From: Cellulomonas sp. APG4 | GTDB lineage: Bacteria; Actinomycetota; Actinomycetes; Actinomycetales; Cellulomonadaceae | DNA: 64,000 bases | Assembly: GCF_009996735.1 (NCBI RefSeq) | Contig: NZ_JAACYI010000010.1 | Span: 62,001-126,000, forward strand | Direction of reading: 5' to 3' | Shown here: positions 16,681 to 25,284 of the stretch, piece after piece | Numbering within the stretch: the first letter of the stretch is position 1 | How the letters are laid out: the number at the start of each line of letters is the position of its first letter | The notes under the pieces: generated by a model | What the model was told of the DNA's origin: nothing | The model's database searches: none | What the model saw: only the letters and a program-made list of their open reading frames with translations | Position numbers and translations under genes: made by a program

Positions 16681-17375
16681 GCCGGGTCGACGACTACCGC
16701 GACACCCTTGCGAGGCTCCCGGTCGACACGTGGCCGACGTACCTGACGACGCAGTCGGGCCTCCCGGGACCCCGCGGCAACATCGAGCTGGCGCGCGCGG
16801 TCGGAGAGGAGGCCGACGCACGCACCCTCGACGCACTGGTGTCCACCGGGGACGAGTACCTCGTCTTCTGCGGCGTCGTCGGCCTGGGCCGGCTGCTGGG
16901 CGAGGGCGCGGGAGACGACGTCGAGCGCCTCCTCCACGGGCACGCCCGGGACTCCCGCTGGCGGGTGCGGGAGGCGGTCGCGATGGCGCTCCAGCGCCTC
17001 GGCGACGCCGACCCGGCGCGACTGCTGCGGCTGTGCTCGACCTGGGCCGCTGACGCCGACCCGCTGGTCCAGCGGGCCGCGGTCGCCGGGATCTGCGAGC
17101 CGCGGCTGCTCCGGGCCCCGGACACGGCCGCGGCCGCTCTCGACACGTGTGCGAGGGTCACGACGTCCCTCGCCGCCCTGCCGCGTGAGGACCGTCGCCG
17201 GCCCGACGTGCGCGTGCTGCGGCAGGCCTTGGGCTACTGCTGGAGTGTGGCCGTGGCCGCTGACCCGGAACGCGGCCTCCCGGCGTTCCTCGCACTCTCG
17301 GGCTCCACCGACCCCGACGTCGTCTGGATCGTGCGCCAGAACCGGGCCAAGGCACGGCTGGCCCGCCTCCTCTGA
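16677..17375 (+). CDS. HEAT-repeat protein of unknown function
   Basis: A 232-residue soluble, helical protein. Residues 35-130 read as successive HEAT/armadillo-like helical pairs (ARTLDALVSTGDEYLVFCG, DSRWRVREAVAMALQRLG, ADPLVQRAAVAGICEP), each with the Arg/Ala-rich second helix typical of these repeats, and a further pair near the C-terminus (STDPDVVWIVRQNRAKARL). No signal peptide, membrane segment or catalytic motif is seen. HEAT proteins usually act as scaffolds for protein contacts. Translation is probably coupled to the short ORF that overlaps its GTG start. It converges on the osmC-like gene. Its partner is unknown. Confidence 0.75.
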   Translation: MSRVDDYRDTLARLPVDTWPTYLTTQSGLPGPRGNIELARAVGEEADARTLDALVSTGDEYLVFCGVVGLGRLLGEGAGDDVERLLHGHARDSRWRVREAVAMALQRLGDADPARLLRLCSTWAADADPLVQRAAVAGICEPRLLRAPDTAAAALDTCARVTTSLAALPREDRRRPDVRVLRQALGYCWSVAVAADPERGLPAFLALSGSTDPDVVWIVRQNRAKARLARLL

Positions 17376-17433
17376 CGCCCCGGCCGTTGCCCGTCACACG
17401 TCGGAGCGGGACCCGACGACGTCGTCCGACCGA

Positions 17434-17964
17434 TCAGTCCGTGGCGTCGGGAGCCTGCCGACGCACGGAGAGCCGCGGAGGGGACGCGAGCGTCTGTGCG
17501 ACGACGCAGTACCGCTCGGCGAGCTGGACGAGCTTGTCCTGCGTCGCCTGGTCCGCGTCGGTCTCGAGATGAAAGGTGATCTCGACATCGGTGAGACCGA
17601 CCGGGACCGACCGGTCCACCGCCAGCGTCCCCCGGGCGTCCCAGTGGCCCTCCACCTCGACCGTGGCGGCACGGAGCTCGACACCCATCGCGATCGCCAC
17701 GCTGCGCAACGTCACGCCGGCGCACGCCGCGACCGCGTCGAGCAGCAGGTCCGCCGAGCACGCGAGCGACCCGTCACCGCCGGCCGCCGGGTGCAGGCCA
17801 GCGGTCGTCGTGCCCGCCCAGCCGTCGACGTCGGCGCTGATCCCGTCCGTGCTCACCCGAGCGACGGCGCGTGCCGGGATCCGCGCGGCCTCCGGGTCCT
17901 CGCGGTAGCGCTCCTTGAGGGGACGCTGCAGGTCACGGAGCTCGGACGAGGTGGGCGTCGACAT
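17434..17964 (-). CDS. OsmC family protein
   Basis: A 176-residue protein of the OsmC/Ohr fold. The central LLLDAVAACAGVTLRSVAIAMGV segment holds the first conserved cysteine of the family, and RYCVVAQTLA holds the second, so the two-cysteine peroxidatic arrangement seems present. OsmC/Ohr members reduce organic hydroperoxides with thiol partners. The extra 35 N-terminal residues before the fold are not typical of Ohr and fit the YhfA-like OsmC subgroup. ATG 17964 lies 6 bases after a TACGAT box, with no Shine-Dalgarno, suggesting a leaderless mRNA. It converges on the HEAT gene. Confidence 0.85.
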   Translation of the reverse strand: MSTPTSSELRDLQRPLKERYREDPEAARIPARAVARVSTDGISADVDGWAGTTTAGLHPAAGGDGSLACSADLLLDAVAACAGVTLRSVAIAMGVELRAATVEVEGHWDARGTLAVDRSVPVGLTDVEITFHLETDADQATQDKLVQLAERYCVVAQTLASPPRLSVRRQAPDATD

Positions 17965-17970
17965 GACGCG

Positions 17971-17976
17971 ATCGTA
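17971..17976 (-). promoter_or_regulatory. -10 box of the osmC-like gene
   Basis: TACGAT on the minus strand, ending 6 bases before the ATG at 17964; consistent with transcription starting at or next to the start codon. Confidence 0.5.
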
Positions 17977-18017
17977 GGCCGCGAGCCTCGCGTGCCTCGA
18001 CCACCCACCCCGCTCGA

Positions 18018-19112
18018 CTACACGTTGAAGCGGAACTCGACCACGTCGCCGTCGGCCATGACGTAGTCCTTGCCCTCGACGCGGGCCTTGCCTGCCGAAC
18101 GCGCCGCGGCGATCGACCCCGCCTCCACGAGGTCGTCGAACGAGATGACCTCGGCCTTGATGAAGCCGCGCTCGAAGTCCGTGTGGATCACGCCGGCCGC
18201 CTGGGGCGCCGTCCAGCCCTTGCGGATGGTCCATGCCCGGGCCTCCTTGGGACCCGCCGTCAGGTAGGTCTGCAGGCCGAGCGTGTGGAAGCCGACGCGC
18301 GCGAGCTGGTCGAGGCCCGCCTCCTCCTGCCCCGAGGCCGCGAGCATCTCCGCGGCGTCCTCGGCATCGAGCTCGACGAGCTCCGACTCGAGCTTGGCGT
18401 CGAGGAACACGCAGTCGGCCGGCGCGACCATCGCGCGCAGCTCGGCCCTGGTCGACTCGTCCGCGAGCCCCGCGTCGTCGGTGTTGAAGACGTAGATGAA
18501 GGGCTTGGTGGTGAGCAGCTGGAGCTCGCGTAGCGCGGCCGGGTCCACGCCCGCCTTCTCGAGCCGCTCACGTGCGGCGAACAACGTGCTGCCCTCGGCG
18601 AGCACCTCGTGGGCGCGCTGGGCGGCGGTCAGGACGGCCTGGTCCGTCTTCTTGCCGCGGACCTCCTTCTCGAGCCGCGGCAGGGCGCGCTCGACGGTCT
18701 GGAGGTCGGCGAGGACGAGCTCGGTGTTGACCGTCTCGATGTCGTCGGCCGGGTGGATGCGGCCCTCGACGTGCACGACGTCGTCGTCGGAGAAGGTGCG
18801 CACCACCTGGCAGATCGCGTCCGCCTCGCGGATGTTCGCGAGGAACTTGTTGCCGAGCCCCTCCCCCTCGCTCGCGCCACGCACGATGCCCGCGATGTCC
18901 ACGAACGAGACGGTCGCCGGCACGATGCGCTCGCTGCCGAAGATCTCCGCGAGCGTCTCGAGCCGGGGGTCGGGCAGAGGGACCACGCCGACGTTCGGCT
19001 CGATGGTCGCGAACGGGTAGTTCGCGGCGAGCACCTGGTTGCGGGTCAGGGCGTTGAACAGGGTGGACTTGCCGACGTTGGGCAGGCCGACGATGCCGAT
19101 GGTGAGAGCCAC
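18018..19112 (-). CDS. ychF: Ribosome-binding ATPase YchF (Obg-like)
   Basis: A 364-residue P-loop protein, the usual YchF length. The G1 motif GLPNVGKSTLFNAL is at residues 8-21, with the G3 region FVDIAGIVRGASEGEGLGNKFL and the C-terminal TGS domain ending DVVEFRFNV. YchF/OLA1 proteins prefer ATP to GTP and bind ribosomes; they influence stress responses. The GTG at 19112 (VALTIGIVGLP) is chosen because homology begins there and a TAGACT -10 box lies 8 bases upstream without a Shine-Dalgarno. The open frame continues upstream but is not conserved-looking. Confidence 0.95.
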   Translation of the reverse strand: MALTIGIVGLPNVGKSTLFNALTRNQVLAANYPFATIEPNVGVVPLPDPRLETLAEIFGSERIVPATVSFVDIAGIVRGASEGEGLGNKFLANIREADAICQVVRTFSDDDVVHVEGRIHPADDIETVNTELVLADLQTVERALPRLEKEVRGKKTDQAVLTAAQRAHEVLAEGSTLFAARERLEKAGVDPAALRELQLLTTKPFIYVFNTDDAGLADESTRAELRAMVAPADCVFLDAKLESELVELDAEDAAEMLAASGQEEAGLDQLARVGFHTLGLQTYLTAGPKEARAWTIRKGWTAPQAAGVIHTDFERGFIKAEVISFDDLVEAGSIAAARSAGKARVEGKDYVMADGDVVEFRFNV

Positions 19113-19120
19113 GGGCGACG

Positions 19121-19126
19121 AGTCTA
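19121..19126 (-). promoter_or_regulatory. -10 box of ychF
   Basis: TAGACT on the minus strand, 8 bases before the GTG at 19112; no ribosome binding site lies between, so a leaderless transcript is likely. Confidence 0.5.
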
Positions 19127-19137
19127 CGGGCCTCGGC

Positions 19138-20706
19138 TCAGCGCATCGCGACGAGCTTGGCGAGCAGGTCGGGCGCACGCCTGTCGTAGGCCGCCGCGCC
19201 CACGCGCACACCGACCACCAGGAGCACGGCCCCGAGGCCGAGAGAGACGGCGACGGCGGCGACCGCGAGAGCGGGGTTCCCCGTGACGACCGCGGCGATG
19301 GTCAGGCCGACTCCCGGGAGCAGGAGCACCCCGAGCACGAGGGAGCCCACGAGCTGGACGACCATCGCGGCGCTGCTGCCGCCCTGGGGGGACGAGAACG
19401 GGTTGTCCCCCGGCTTCGGCACGGGGTAGACGACCTGGGCGGAGGCGACGCTCGAGACCCCGAGGGACGTCATGAGGACACCCAGCCCGAGGGCGACGAC
19501 GGGCAACGCCGTGTCCCAGCGGCCGGCGAGGGCCAGGGAGGCGATGGTCATGACGAGGGTCGCAGGCACGCCGACGACGACGGCGGCGACGACGCGCCCC
19601 GCACGGTCCTGGAGACCACGCACGGGCGCGGCGACGTGCGTCCAGAACGCGGTGCTGTCGTACGCGATGTCGGCCGAGATCGCCCAGCCCAGCAGGTAGG
19701 CGGTCACGGGTCCGACGGCGAGCATGAGGCCCCCGCCGCGCTCACCGCCCGCGAACCACGCGAGGACCGGCAGCAGCGGGACGATCACGACGGCAGCCGC
19801 GTACCTCGGGTCGCGGACCCAGTACGTGACCGCCCGTGCGGCGATCGCGCCGGTGGGCGTGGGCGGCAGCACGCCGAACGCGCCCGCCCCTCGCGTGCGC
19901 ACACGCGAGGACGAGACGCGCCGCGGTCGCTCGAGCGCCGCGCCGAGGGCGCGGTGCCAGACCAGCGCGAGCAGCGCCACCGTGGCCGCCGAGATGACCA
20001 GCCGGGCCCCTGCCGCGCCCCAGCGGCCCGCAGCGACGTCACCCGCGAGGGCCCACGGCGCTCCGAGAGGCGTCCAGCCCAGGGCGCCGGCCGCGTCCGG
20101 GATCACGTCGGCCGCACCCTGGAGGCCCTCGCCGACGGCGTTGAGGAGGGGCCCGAGCAGGAAGACGGGCACGAGGACGAGCACCGCCATGAGCTCGCGG
20201 AACCGCCGTCCGCCCACCAGGTGGGAGAGGGACGTCGTGAGGGCGCGCGAGCCCAGGACGCACGTCGCGAGTCCCAGCACGGCACCGACGAGCCCGACGA
20301 CGAGGGCGAGCGGGCTGCTCCACCACGAGGCCGCGCTGCCTGCGGCCAGCACGGTCGTCGCCGCCCCCGGGACGCCGACGAGCGTCGCGACCGCGAGACC
20401 CAGCAGCAGGTCGCGGCGCGGCACGGGGAAGAGCGCGAAGCGGTCGGGGTCGAGGCTCGCGTCGGCCCCGAACGCGAGCAGGGGGACGACCCACCAGCCC
20501 AGCACGAGGAGCGCGCCCGCGACGACCAGCACGTCGGAGCGCAGCGGAGCCCCCGCGAAGCTCAGGGCCACGAGCCCGGCGAGGCAACCGAGCACGGCAC
20601 CCAGCGCGTACAGGAGGGCGAACACGAGCCCGACGACCTGCCAGGCGCTGCGCCGCAGCCCGTTGCCGAGCAGCGTCAGCTTCAGTCGGACGAGGTGTGC
20701 AACCAC
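19138..20706 (-). CDS. Large ABC transporter membrane subunit
   Basis: A 522-residue polytopic membrane protein with about 12 hydrophobic segments, rich in Ala/Val/Leu/Gly. It begins MVAHLVRLKLTLLGNGLRR, typical of the unusual large permeases that pair with one ATPase in actinobacteria. Conserved-looking stretches are PVPRRDLLLGLAVATL and SADIAYDSTAFWTHVAAPV. The start overlaps the end of the upstream ATPase gene by 25 bases, so the two form one operon and one transporter. The substrate is not evident; the arrangement suggests an exporter. No binding protein is encoded nearby. Confidence 0.8.
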   Translation of the reverse strand: MVAHLVRLKLTLLGNGLRRSAWQVVGLVFALLYALGAVLGCLAGLVALSFAGAPLRSDVLVVAGALLVLGWWVVPLLAFGADASLDPDRFALFPVPRRDLLLGLAVATLVGVPGAATTVLAAGSAASWWSSPLALVVGLVGAVLGLATCVLGSRALTTSLSHLVGGRRFRELMAVLVLVPVFLLGPLLNAVGEGLQGAADVIPDAAGALGWTPLGAPWALAGDVAAGRWGAAGARLVISAATVALLALVWHRALGAALERPRRVSSSRVRTRGAGAFGVLPPTPTGAIAARAVTYWVRDPRYAAAVVIVPLLPVLAWFAGGERGGGLMLAVGPVTAYLLGWAISADIAYDSTAFWTHVAAPVRGLQDRAGRVVAAVVVGVPATLVMTIASLALAGRWDTALPVVALGLGVLMTSLGVSSVASAQVVYPVPKPGDNPFSSPQGGSSAAMVVQLVGSLVLGVLLLPGVGLTIAAVVTGNPALAVAAVAVSLGLGAVLLVVGVRVGAAAYDRRAPDLLAKLVAMR

Positions 20707-21455
20707 GCGAGCCCCTCCCCGGTCGTCCGGCCTCCGACGAGGTCGACGAAACGGTCCTCGAGGCTCTGGCCCGCACGCACCTCATCGACCGTGCCGGCCG
20801 CGAGCACGTGCCCTGCGGCGATGACCGCGACGTGGTCGCACATGCGCTGGACCAGGTCCATCACGTGCGACGACACGATCACCGTGCCACCCGTGCGGAC
20901 GTAGCCCGCGAGGATCTCGCGGATGTTGGCGGCGGACACGGGGTCCACCGACTCGAACGGCTCGTCGAGCACGAGCAGGCGCGGGGCGTGCACGAGCGCG
21001 CACGCGAGGGCGATCTTCTTGGTCATGCCCGCCGAGTAGTCCACGACCAGCCCGTGCGCGTCGCCCGCCAGATCGAGCGCGGCGAGCAGCTCGTGCGCGC
21101 GACGCTCGACCGTCGCGCGCTCCAGGCCCTGGAGCAGGCCCGCGTAGGTGAGGAGCTGGAGGCCCGTCAGCCGGTCGAAGAGCCGGACGCCGTCGGGAAG
21201 CACACCGAGCATGCCCTTGACGCGCGTCGGGTCGGCCCACAGGTCGACGCCCTGGACGAGCACCTGACCGTGGTCCGGACGCAGCAGGCCGGTGGCCATC
21301 GAGAGCGTGGTCGTCTTGCCCGCTCCGTTGGGCCCGACGAGGCCGTAGAAGGAACCGGCAGGCACGCTGAGGTCGATGCCGGCGACGGCGACCTTGCGGT
21401 CGAAGGCCTTGGTGAGCCCGCGAACCTCGAGGACCGGGGCGGAGGTCGTGTTCAT
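20682..21455 (-). CDS. ABC transporter ATP-binding protein
   Basis: A 257-residue ABC ATPase. Walker A is GPNGAGKTTTL near residue 40, the signature is degenerate (VVDYSAGMTKKIALACAL, with SAGM in place of LSGGQ), Walker B is LLVLDEPFESVD and the switch region SSHVMDLVQ. The SAGMxKR signature is common in ABC-2 exporters of the CcmA class. The ATG at 21455 lies 8 bases after a TAGGGT box. It is coupled to the large membrane subunit by a 25-base overlap. It should energise that partner; the transported compound is unknown. Confidence 0.9.
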   Translation of the reverse strand: MNTTSAPVLEVRGLTKAFDRKVAVAGIDLSVPAGSFYGLVGPNGAGKTTTLSMATGLLRPDHGQVLVQGVDLWADPTRVKGMLGVLPDGVRLFDRLTGLQLLTYAGLLQGLERATVERRAHELLAALDLAGDAHGLVVDYSAGMTKKIALACALVHAPRLLVLDEPFESVDPVSAANIREILAGYVRTGGTVIVSSHVMDLVQRMCDHVAVIAAGHVLAAGTVDEVRAGQSLEDRFVDLVGGRTTGEGLAWLHTSSD

Positions 21456-21463
21456 CGAGCACC

Positions 21464-21469
21464 ACCCTA
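21464..21469 (-). promoter_or_regulatory. -10 box of the ABC exporter operon
   Basis: TAGGGT on the minus strand, 8 bases before the ATG at 21455; no Shine-Dalgarno is visible, so this also fits the leaderless pattern. Confidence 0.4.
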
Positions 21470-21577
21470 GGCAGCACCGAGGACGCGCGGGCTCCGTCGC
21501 GCGACGGAACCTCGGCCGCGCGCGTCGCCCACGAGGACGAGGGCCCCGGTGTCGGAGGCGGGTGCAAAGGTCGGGCC

Positions 21578-22849
21578 ATGGACGTCGTGACGGTGCTTCT
21601 CACCCTTCTGCTCGGCCTGGCCCTCGGGGCCGCCGCCGCGGCTGCGCGGGGGCGGTCGCGCACCGCCGCGCTGGAGTCCGAGGCGCTCGCGGCCAGGGCC
21701 GAGCTCACGGCCGAACGCCGTCTCGCGGCGGAGCGTCTCACCGCGCTCGACGCCGACCACCGGCGCCTGACGGAGCAGTTCCGCGCGCTCGCGGCCGAGG
21801 CGCTCGCGAGCAACAACGAGCAGTTCCTCGCCCTCGCCGACCAGAGGCTCGCGGCGAGCCACCAGACCCAGGCCCACGAGCTGGCGCAGCGAGAGGAGGC
21901 GGTCCGCTCGCTCGTCGAGCCGATCGCACGTGTGCTCGACGAGGTCCGGGCCGGTCTCGGCACGTCCGAGCAGGCCCGCGCCGCGGCGGGCGCCGCGCTC
22001 CTGGAGCAGGTGCGTGCGATGCGCGAGACCTCGCAGGCGCTGCGCGACGAGACCGGGCGCCTCGTCAGCGCGCTCCGCTCGTCGCACGTGCGCGGCCGCT
22101 GGGGCGAGCTCCAGCTGCGCCGGGTGGTCGAGAGCGCCGGGATGCTCGAGCACGTCGACTTCGTCGAGCAGGCGAGCGTGCGTACCGACGACGGGCAGCA
22201 GCGGCCGGACATGGTCGTGCGGCTGAGCGGGGGCAAGCAGGTGGTCGTGGACGCCAAGGTCGCCTTCCTCGGCTACCTCGAGGCCGTGGAGGCGAGCGAC
22301 GAGTCCGTGCGTCGCGAGCGGCTGCGGGCGCACGCGCGCCACCTGCGCACGCACGTCGACGAGCTCGCGGCGAAGCAGTACTGGGCGCAGTTCGCGCCCA
22401 GCCCCGAGTTCGTGGTGATGTTCGTCCCCGCCGAGCCCTTCCTGCACGCCGCCCTCGACACCGACCCGACGCTCTACGAGTACGCCATGGAGCGCAACGT
22501 GGTGCTCGCCACGCCCATGACGCTCGTCGCCCTGCTCCGCACGGTCGCGCACGGGTGGCGGCAGGAGGCGCTGGAGGCCAACGCCCAGCAGGTGCTGGAC
22601 CTGGGCCGCGAGCTGCACGGCAGGCTCGCGACCCTCGGCGGTCACGTCAGCCGCCTGGGCAGGCAGCTCGACGGCGCGGTGCGCGCGTACAACGAGTCGG
22701 TGAGCACACTCGAGTCGCGCGTGCTCGTGAGCGCGCGACGCCTGACGGAGCTGCGGGTCACCGACACCGAGCTCGAGACCCCGCCGCAGGTGGACCGGGC
22801 CGCGCGACAGCTCCAGGCACCGGAGCTGGTGACGGTCGAACCTCGCTGA
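21578..22849 (+). CDS. rmuC: DNA recombination protein RmuC
   Basis: A 423-residue protein. An N-terminal membrane helix (VVTVLLTLLLGLALGAAAAAA, 3-23) is followed by a long Ala/Glu/Arg coiled coil (about 30-125) and the RmuC nuclease-like domain, with RGRWGELQLRRVVESAGML, RPDMVVRLSGGKQVVVDAKV and FVVMFVPAEPFLHAAL as family hallmarks. The VDAKV element belongs to the PD-(D/E)XK-like core. RmuC limits inversions between short repeats in E. coli. It is divergent from the ABC exporter operon. ATG 21578 directly opens the membrane helix and no upstream start is better. Confidence 0.93.
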   Translation: MDVVTVLLTLLLGLALGAAAAAARGRSRTAALESEALAARAELTAERRLAAERLTALDADHRRLTEQFRALAAEALASNNEQFLALADQRLAASHQTQAHELAQREEAVRSLVEPIARVLDEVRAGLGTSEQARAAAGAALLEQVRAMRETSQALRDETGRLVSALRSSHVRGRWGELQLRRVVESAGMLEHVDFVEQASVRTDDGQQRPDMVVRLSGGKQVVVDAKVAFLGYLEAVEASDESVRRERLRAHARHLRTHVDELAAKQYWAQFAPSPEFVVMFVPAEPFLHAALDTDPTLYEYAMERNVVLATPMTLVALLRTVAHGWRQEALEANAQQVLDLGRELHGRLATLGGHVSRLGRQLDGAVRAYNESVSTLESRVLVSARRLTELRVTDTELETPPQVDRAARQLQAPELVTVEPR

Positions 22850-22929
22850 GATGCACCACCACCCCACGTGCTCGGCCAGGGACCGGTAGGCCCATGACAC
22901 GAACGCCCGCAGGCCTGCGCCCATCGGCG

Positions 22930-22935
22930 TAGCGT
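22930..22935 (+). promoter_or_regulatory. Candidate -10 box upstream of the alcohol dehydrogenase
   Basis: TAGCGT at 22930-22935 lies in the 213-base gap before the dehydrogenase. It would give a leader of about 120 bases ending in the GGGAGG before ATG 23063. No good -35 is seen. Confidence 0.3.
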
Positions 22936-23062
22936 GGACAAGGTCAACGACGACGCTGTCCCGCCACCGCGAGCAGCCCACCGCACCCTGGTCGCCCAGG
23001 GCCCTGCGCACTGCGGACGCGGCGACGCCTCGGCGCCGGCTCACCCTCGAGGGAGGCTGGAG

Positions 23063-24118
23063 ATGAAGGCACTCGTCTACCACGGGCCCGGCCACAAGAG
23101 CTGGGACGACGTACCGGACCCCACCGTCCGGGCCCCGTCCGACGCCATCGTGCGCGTCGACACCACCACCATCTGCGGCACGGACCTGCACATCCTCAAG
23201 GGCGACGTACCAGCGGTCACACCCGGGCGCGTCCTCGGCCACGAGGGGGTCGGCACCGTCGTCGAGGTCGGGGCGGCCGTGACGCGGATCGCCGTGGGCG
23301 ACCGTGTGATCATCTCGTGCATCAGCTCGTGCGGCTCGTGCGCGTACTGCCACGAGCAGCTCCCCGCCCACTGCCTCGACGACGAGGGCGCGCCGGGCAT
23401 CGGTTGGATCCTCGGGCACCTCGTCGACGGAACGCAGGCGGAGCTGGTCCGGGTGCCGCACGCCGAGGGCTCGCTCCACCTCGTTCCCGACGGTGTCACC
23501 GACGAGGCCGCCGTGATGCTCAGCGACATCCTGCCCACGGGCTTCGAGATCGGCGTCCGCAACGGTCGTGTCGCCCCGGGCGACGTCGTCGCCGTGGTCG
23601 GGGCGGGCCCGGTCGGTCTCGCCGCGATCATGACGGCGGGCCTCTACGGCGCGTCGCGCGTGATCGCGGTCGACCTCGACGAGCACCGGGTGGGCCAGGC
23701 CCTCGAGTTCGGGGCCACCGACGGCGTGGCCGGCGGCGACGACGTCGTCCGCCGCGTGCTCGCCCTCACCGACGGGTTGGGCGTGGACACCGCGATCGAG
23801 GCGGTCGGGCTCCCCGAGACCTTCACGCTCGCGACCGAGCTGGTGCGGCCGGGCGGGACGGTCGCGAACGTCGGCGTGCACGGTCGTCCGGTCGAGCTCG
23901 CCCTCCAGGACCTCTGGATCAAGGACGTCGCGATCACCACGGGACTCGTCAGCGCGACCACGACGTCGATGCTGCTCAAGCTGGTCGCCCAGGGGCGCCT
24001 GTCGCCCGAGCGCTTCGCGAGCCACAGGTTCGCGCTCGACGACGTGCTGGACGCCTACGACACGTTCGGCCGTGCCGCGCAGACGCAGGCGCTCAAGGTC
24101 GTGCTCAGCCGCAGCTGA
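23063..24118 (+). CDS. Zinc-dependent alcohol dehydrogenase family protein
   Basis: A 351-residue medium-chain dehydrogenase. Cys37 in TTICGTDLHILKG and the GHEGVG motif (about 60) provide catalytic zinc ligands; the structural zinc lobe is complete as CGSCAYCHEQLPAHC (Cys spacing 3-3-8). The NAD(P)-binding motif VVGAGPVGLAA lies near 175. The combination with a long structural lobe and the HNxxxCG-free N-terminus fits the class III/FDH-like or secondary alcohol group; the substrate cannot be decided. ATG 23063 has GGGAGG at 23051-23056. It converges on ispH with a 24-base gap. Confidence 0.9.
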   Translation: MKALVYHGPGHKSWDDVPDPTVRAPSDAIVRVDTTTICGTDLHILKGDVPAVTPGRVLGHEGVGTVVEVGAAVTRIAVGDRVIISCISSCGSCAYCHEQLPAHCLDDEGAPGIGWILGHLVDGTQAELVRVPHAEGSLHLVPDGVTDEAAVMLSDILPTGFEIGVRNGRVAPGDVVAVVGAGPVGLAAIMTAGLYGASRVIAVDLDEHRVGQALEFGATDGVAGGDDVVRRVLALTDGLGVDTAIEAVGLPETFTLATELVRPGGTVANVGVHGRPVELALQDLWIKDVAITTGLVSATTTSMLLKLVAQGRLSPERFASHRFALDDVLDAYDTFGRAAQTQALKVVLSRS

Positions 24119-24142
24119 CGTGACGGCGCGTGCGCCCGTCGG

Positions 24143-25171
24143 TCAGCGCGGGGTCACCTCGAGCGAACGGCGGGCGCCACGCTCGGGCCGGGCGGGCGCC
24201 TTGCCCGCGGCCTTGAGATCGGCGCGGAGCTCACGCGGCAGCGAGAACATCAGGTCCTCGGTCGCCGTGCGCACCTCCTCGACGTCCGCGAAGCCCATCG
24301 ACGCGAGCGACTCGAGCACGTCGCGGACGAGGATCTCGGGAACCGAGGCGCCCGAGGTCACCCCGACCGTCGACGCGCCCTCGAACCACGCGGGGTCGAG
24401 CTCGGCCGCGCGGTCGATCCGGTACGACGTCCGCGCGCCCGCGTCGAGTGCGACCTCGACGAGCCGCACCGAGTTGGACGAGTTCGCCGACCCCACGACC
24501 ACCACCACGTCGCACTCGGGCGCGAGCTTCTTGACCGCGACCTGACGGTTCTGGGTCGCGTAGCAGATGTCGTCGCTCGGCGGGTCCTGGAGGCTCGGGA
24601 AACGCTCCCGCAGGCGCCGCACGGTCTCCATCGTCTCGTCCACCGAGAGCGTGGTCTGCGAGAGCCAGACCACCTTCTCCGGGTCGCGCACCGTCACGTC
24701 GTCCACCGCGTCGGGCGAGTTGACCACCTGGATGTGCTCGGGTGCCTCACCTGCGGTGCCCTCGACCTCCTCGTGGCCGTCGTGCCCGATGAGGAGGATG
24801 TCGAAGTCGTCGCTCGCGAAGCGCACCGCCTCCTTGTGCACCTTGGTCACCAGGGGGCACGTCGCGTCGATCGTCTGGAGCGACCGCGCGGCGGCCGCCG
24901 CGTGCACCGCCGGGGAGACCCCGTGCGCCGAGAACACGACGCGTGCCCCCTCGGGCACCTCGTCGGTCTCCTCGACGAAGACGGCACCGCGCTCGGAGAG
25001 GGTCTCGACCACGAACTTGTTGTGGACGATCTCCTTGCGGACGTACACCGGTGGGCCGTAGTGCTCGAGCGCCTTCTCGACGGCGATCACCGCACGGTCG
25101 ACCCCGGCGCAGTACCCGCGGGGGGCCGCGAGGAGCACGCGGCGGGTCGGGTTCTCGGCAGGAGCAGTCAC
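24143..25171 (-). CDS. ispH: 4-hydroxy-3-methylbut-2-enyl diphosphate reductase
   Basis: The last enzyme of the MEP isoprenoid pathway, which makes IPP and DMAPP. The 342-residue protein has the three cysteines that hold the 4Fe-4S cluster: Cys21 in APRGYCAGV, Cys105 in [11 protein letters not shown] and Cys203 in [10 protein letters not shown]. The HGVSP and catalytic EE/TQTTLS-type motifs (WLSQTTLS) are also present. The GTG at 25171 is exactly 6 bases after a TAGACT box with no Shine-Dalgarno, so the mRNA is probably leaderless. It is divergent from xseA. The cis-prenyltransferase at 36.5 kb uses its products. Confidence 0.96.
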   Translation of the reverse strand: MTAPAENPTRRVLLAAPRGYCAGVDRAVIAVEKALEHYGPPVYVRKEIVHNKFVVETLSERGAVFVEETDEVPEGARVVFSAHGVSPAVHAAAAARSLQTIDATCPLVTKVHKEAVRFASDDFDILLIGHDGHEEVEGTAGEAPEHIQVVNSPDAVDDVTVRDPEKVVWLSQTTLSVDETMETVRRLRERFPSLQDPPSDDICYATQNRQVAVKKLAPECDVVVVVGSANSSNSVRLVEVALDAGARTSYRIDRAAELDPAWFEGASTVGVTSGASVPEILVRDVLESLASMGFADVEEVRTATEDLMFSLPRELRADLKAAGKAPARPERGARRSLEVTPR

Positions 25172-25177
25172 CGTGTC

Positions 25178-25183
25178 AGTCTA
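25178..25183 (-). promoter_or_regulatory. -10 box of ispH
   Basis: TAGACT on the minus strand, 6 bases before the GTG at 25171. The same hexamer precedes ychF. Confidence 0.55.
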
Positions 25184-25284
25184 CGGGCGACCTCGCGCGG
25201 TCTCCCGTTCGCGGGCGGGCGTGCGCTGAGAGCGCAACCCGGCCCGGTGCGCACGGTGTCGCCGAGCGGTGGCAGGGTGGGCGC

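Noticed and set aside
21467-24025. Minus-strand open frame of 852 codons
   Set aside because: Antisense to rmuC and the alcohol dehydrogenase, both of which have complete family motifs.
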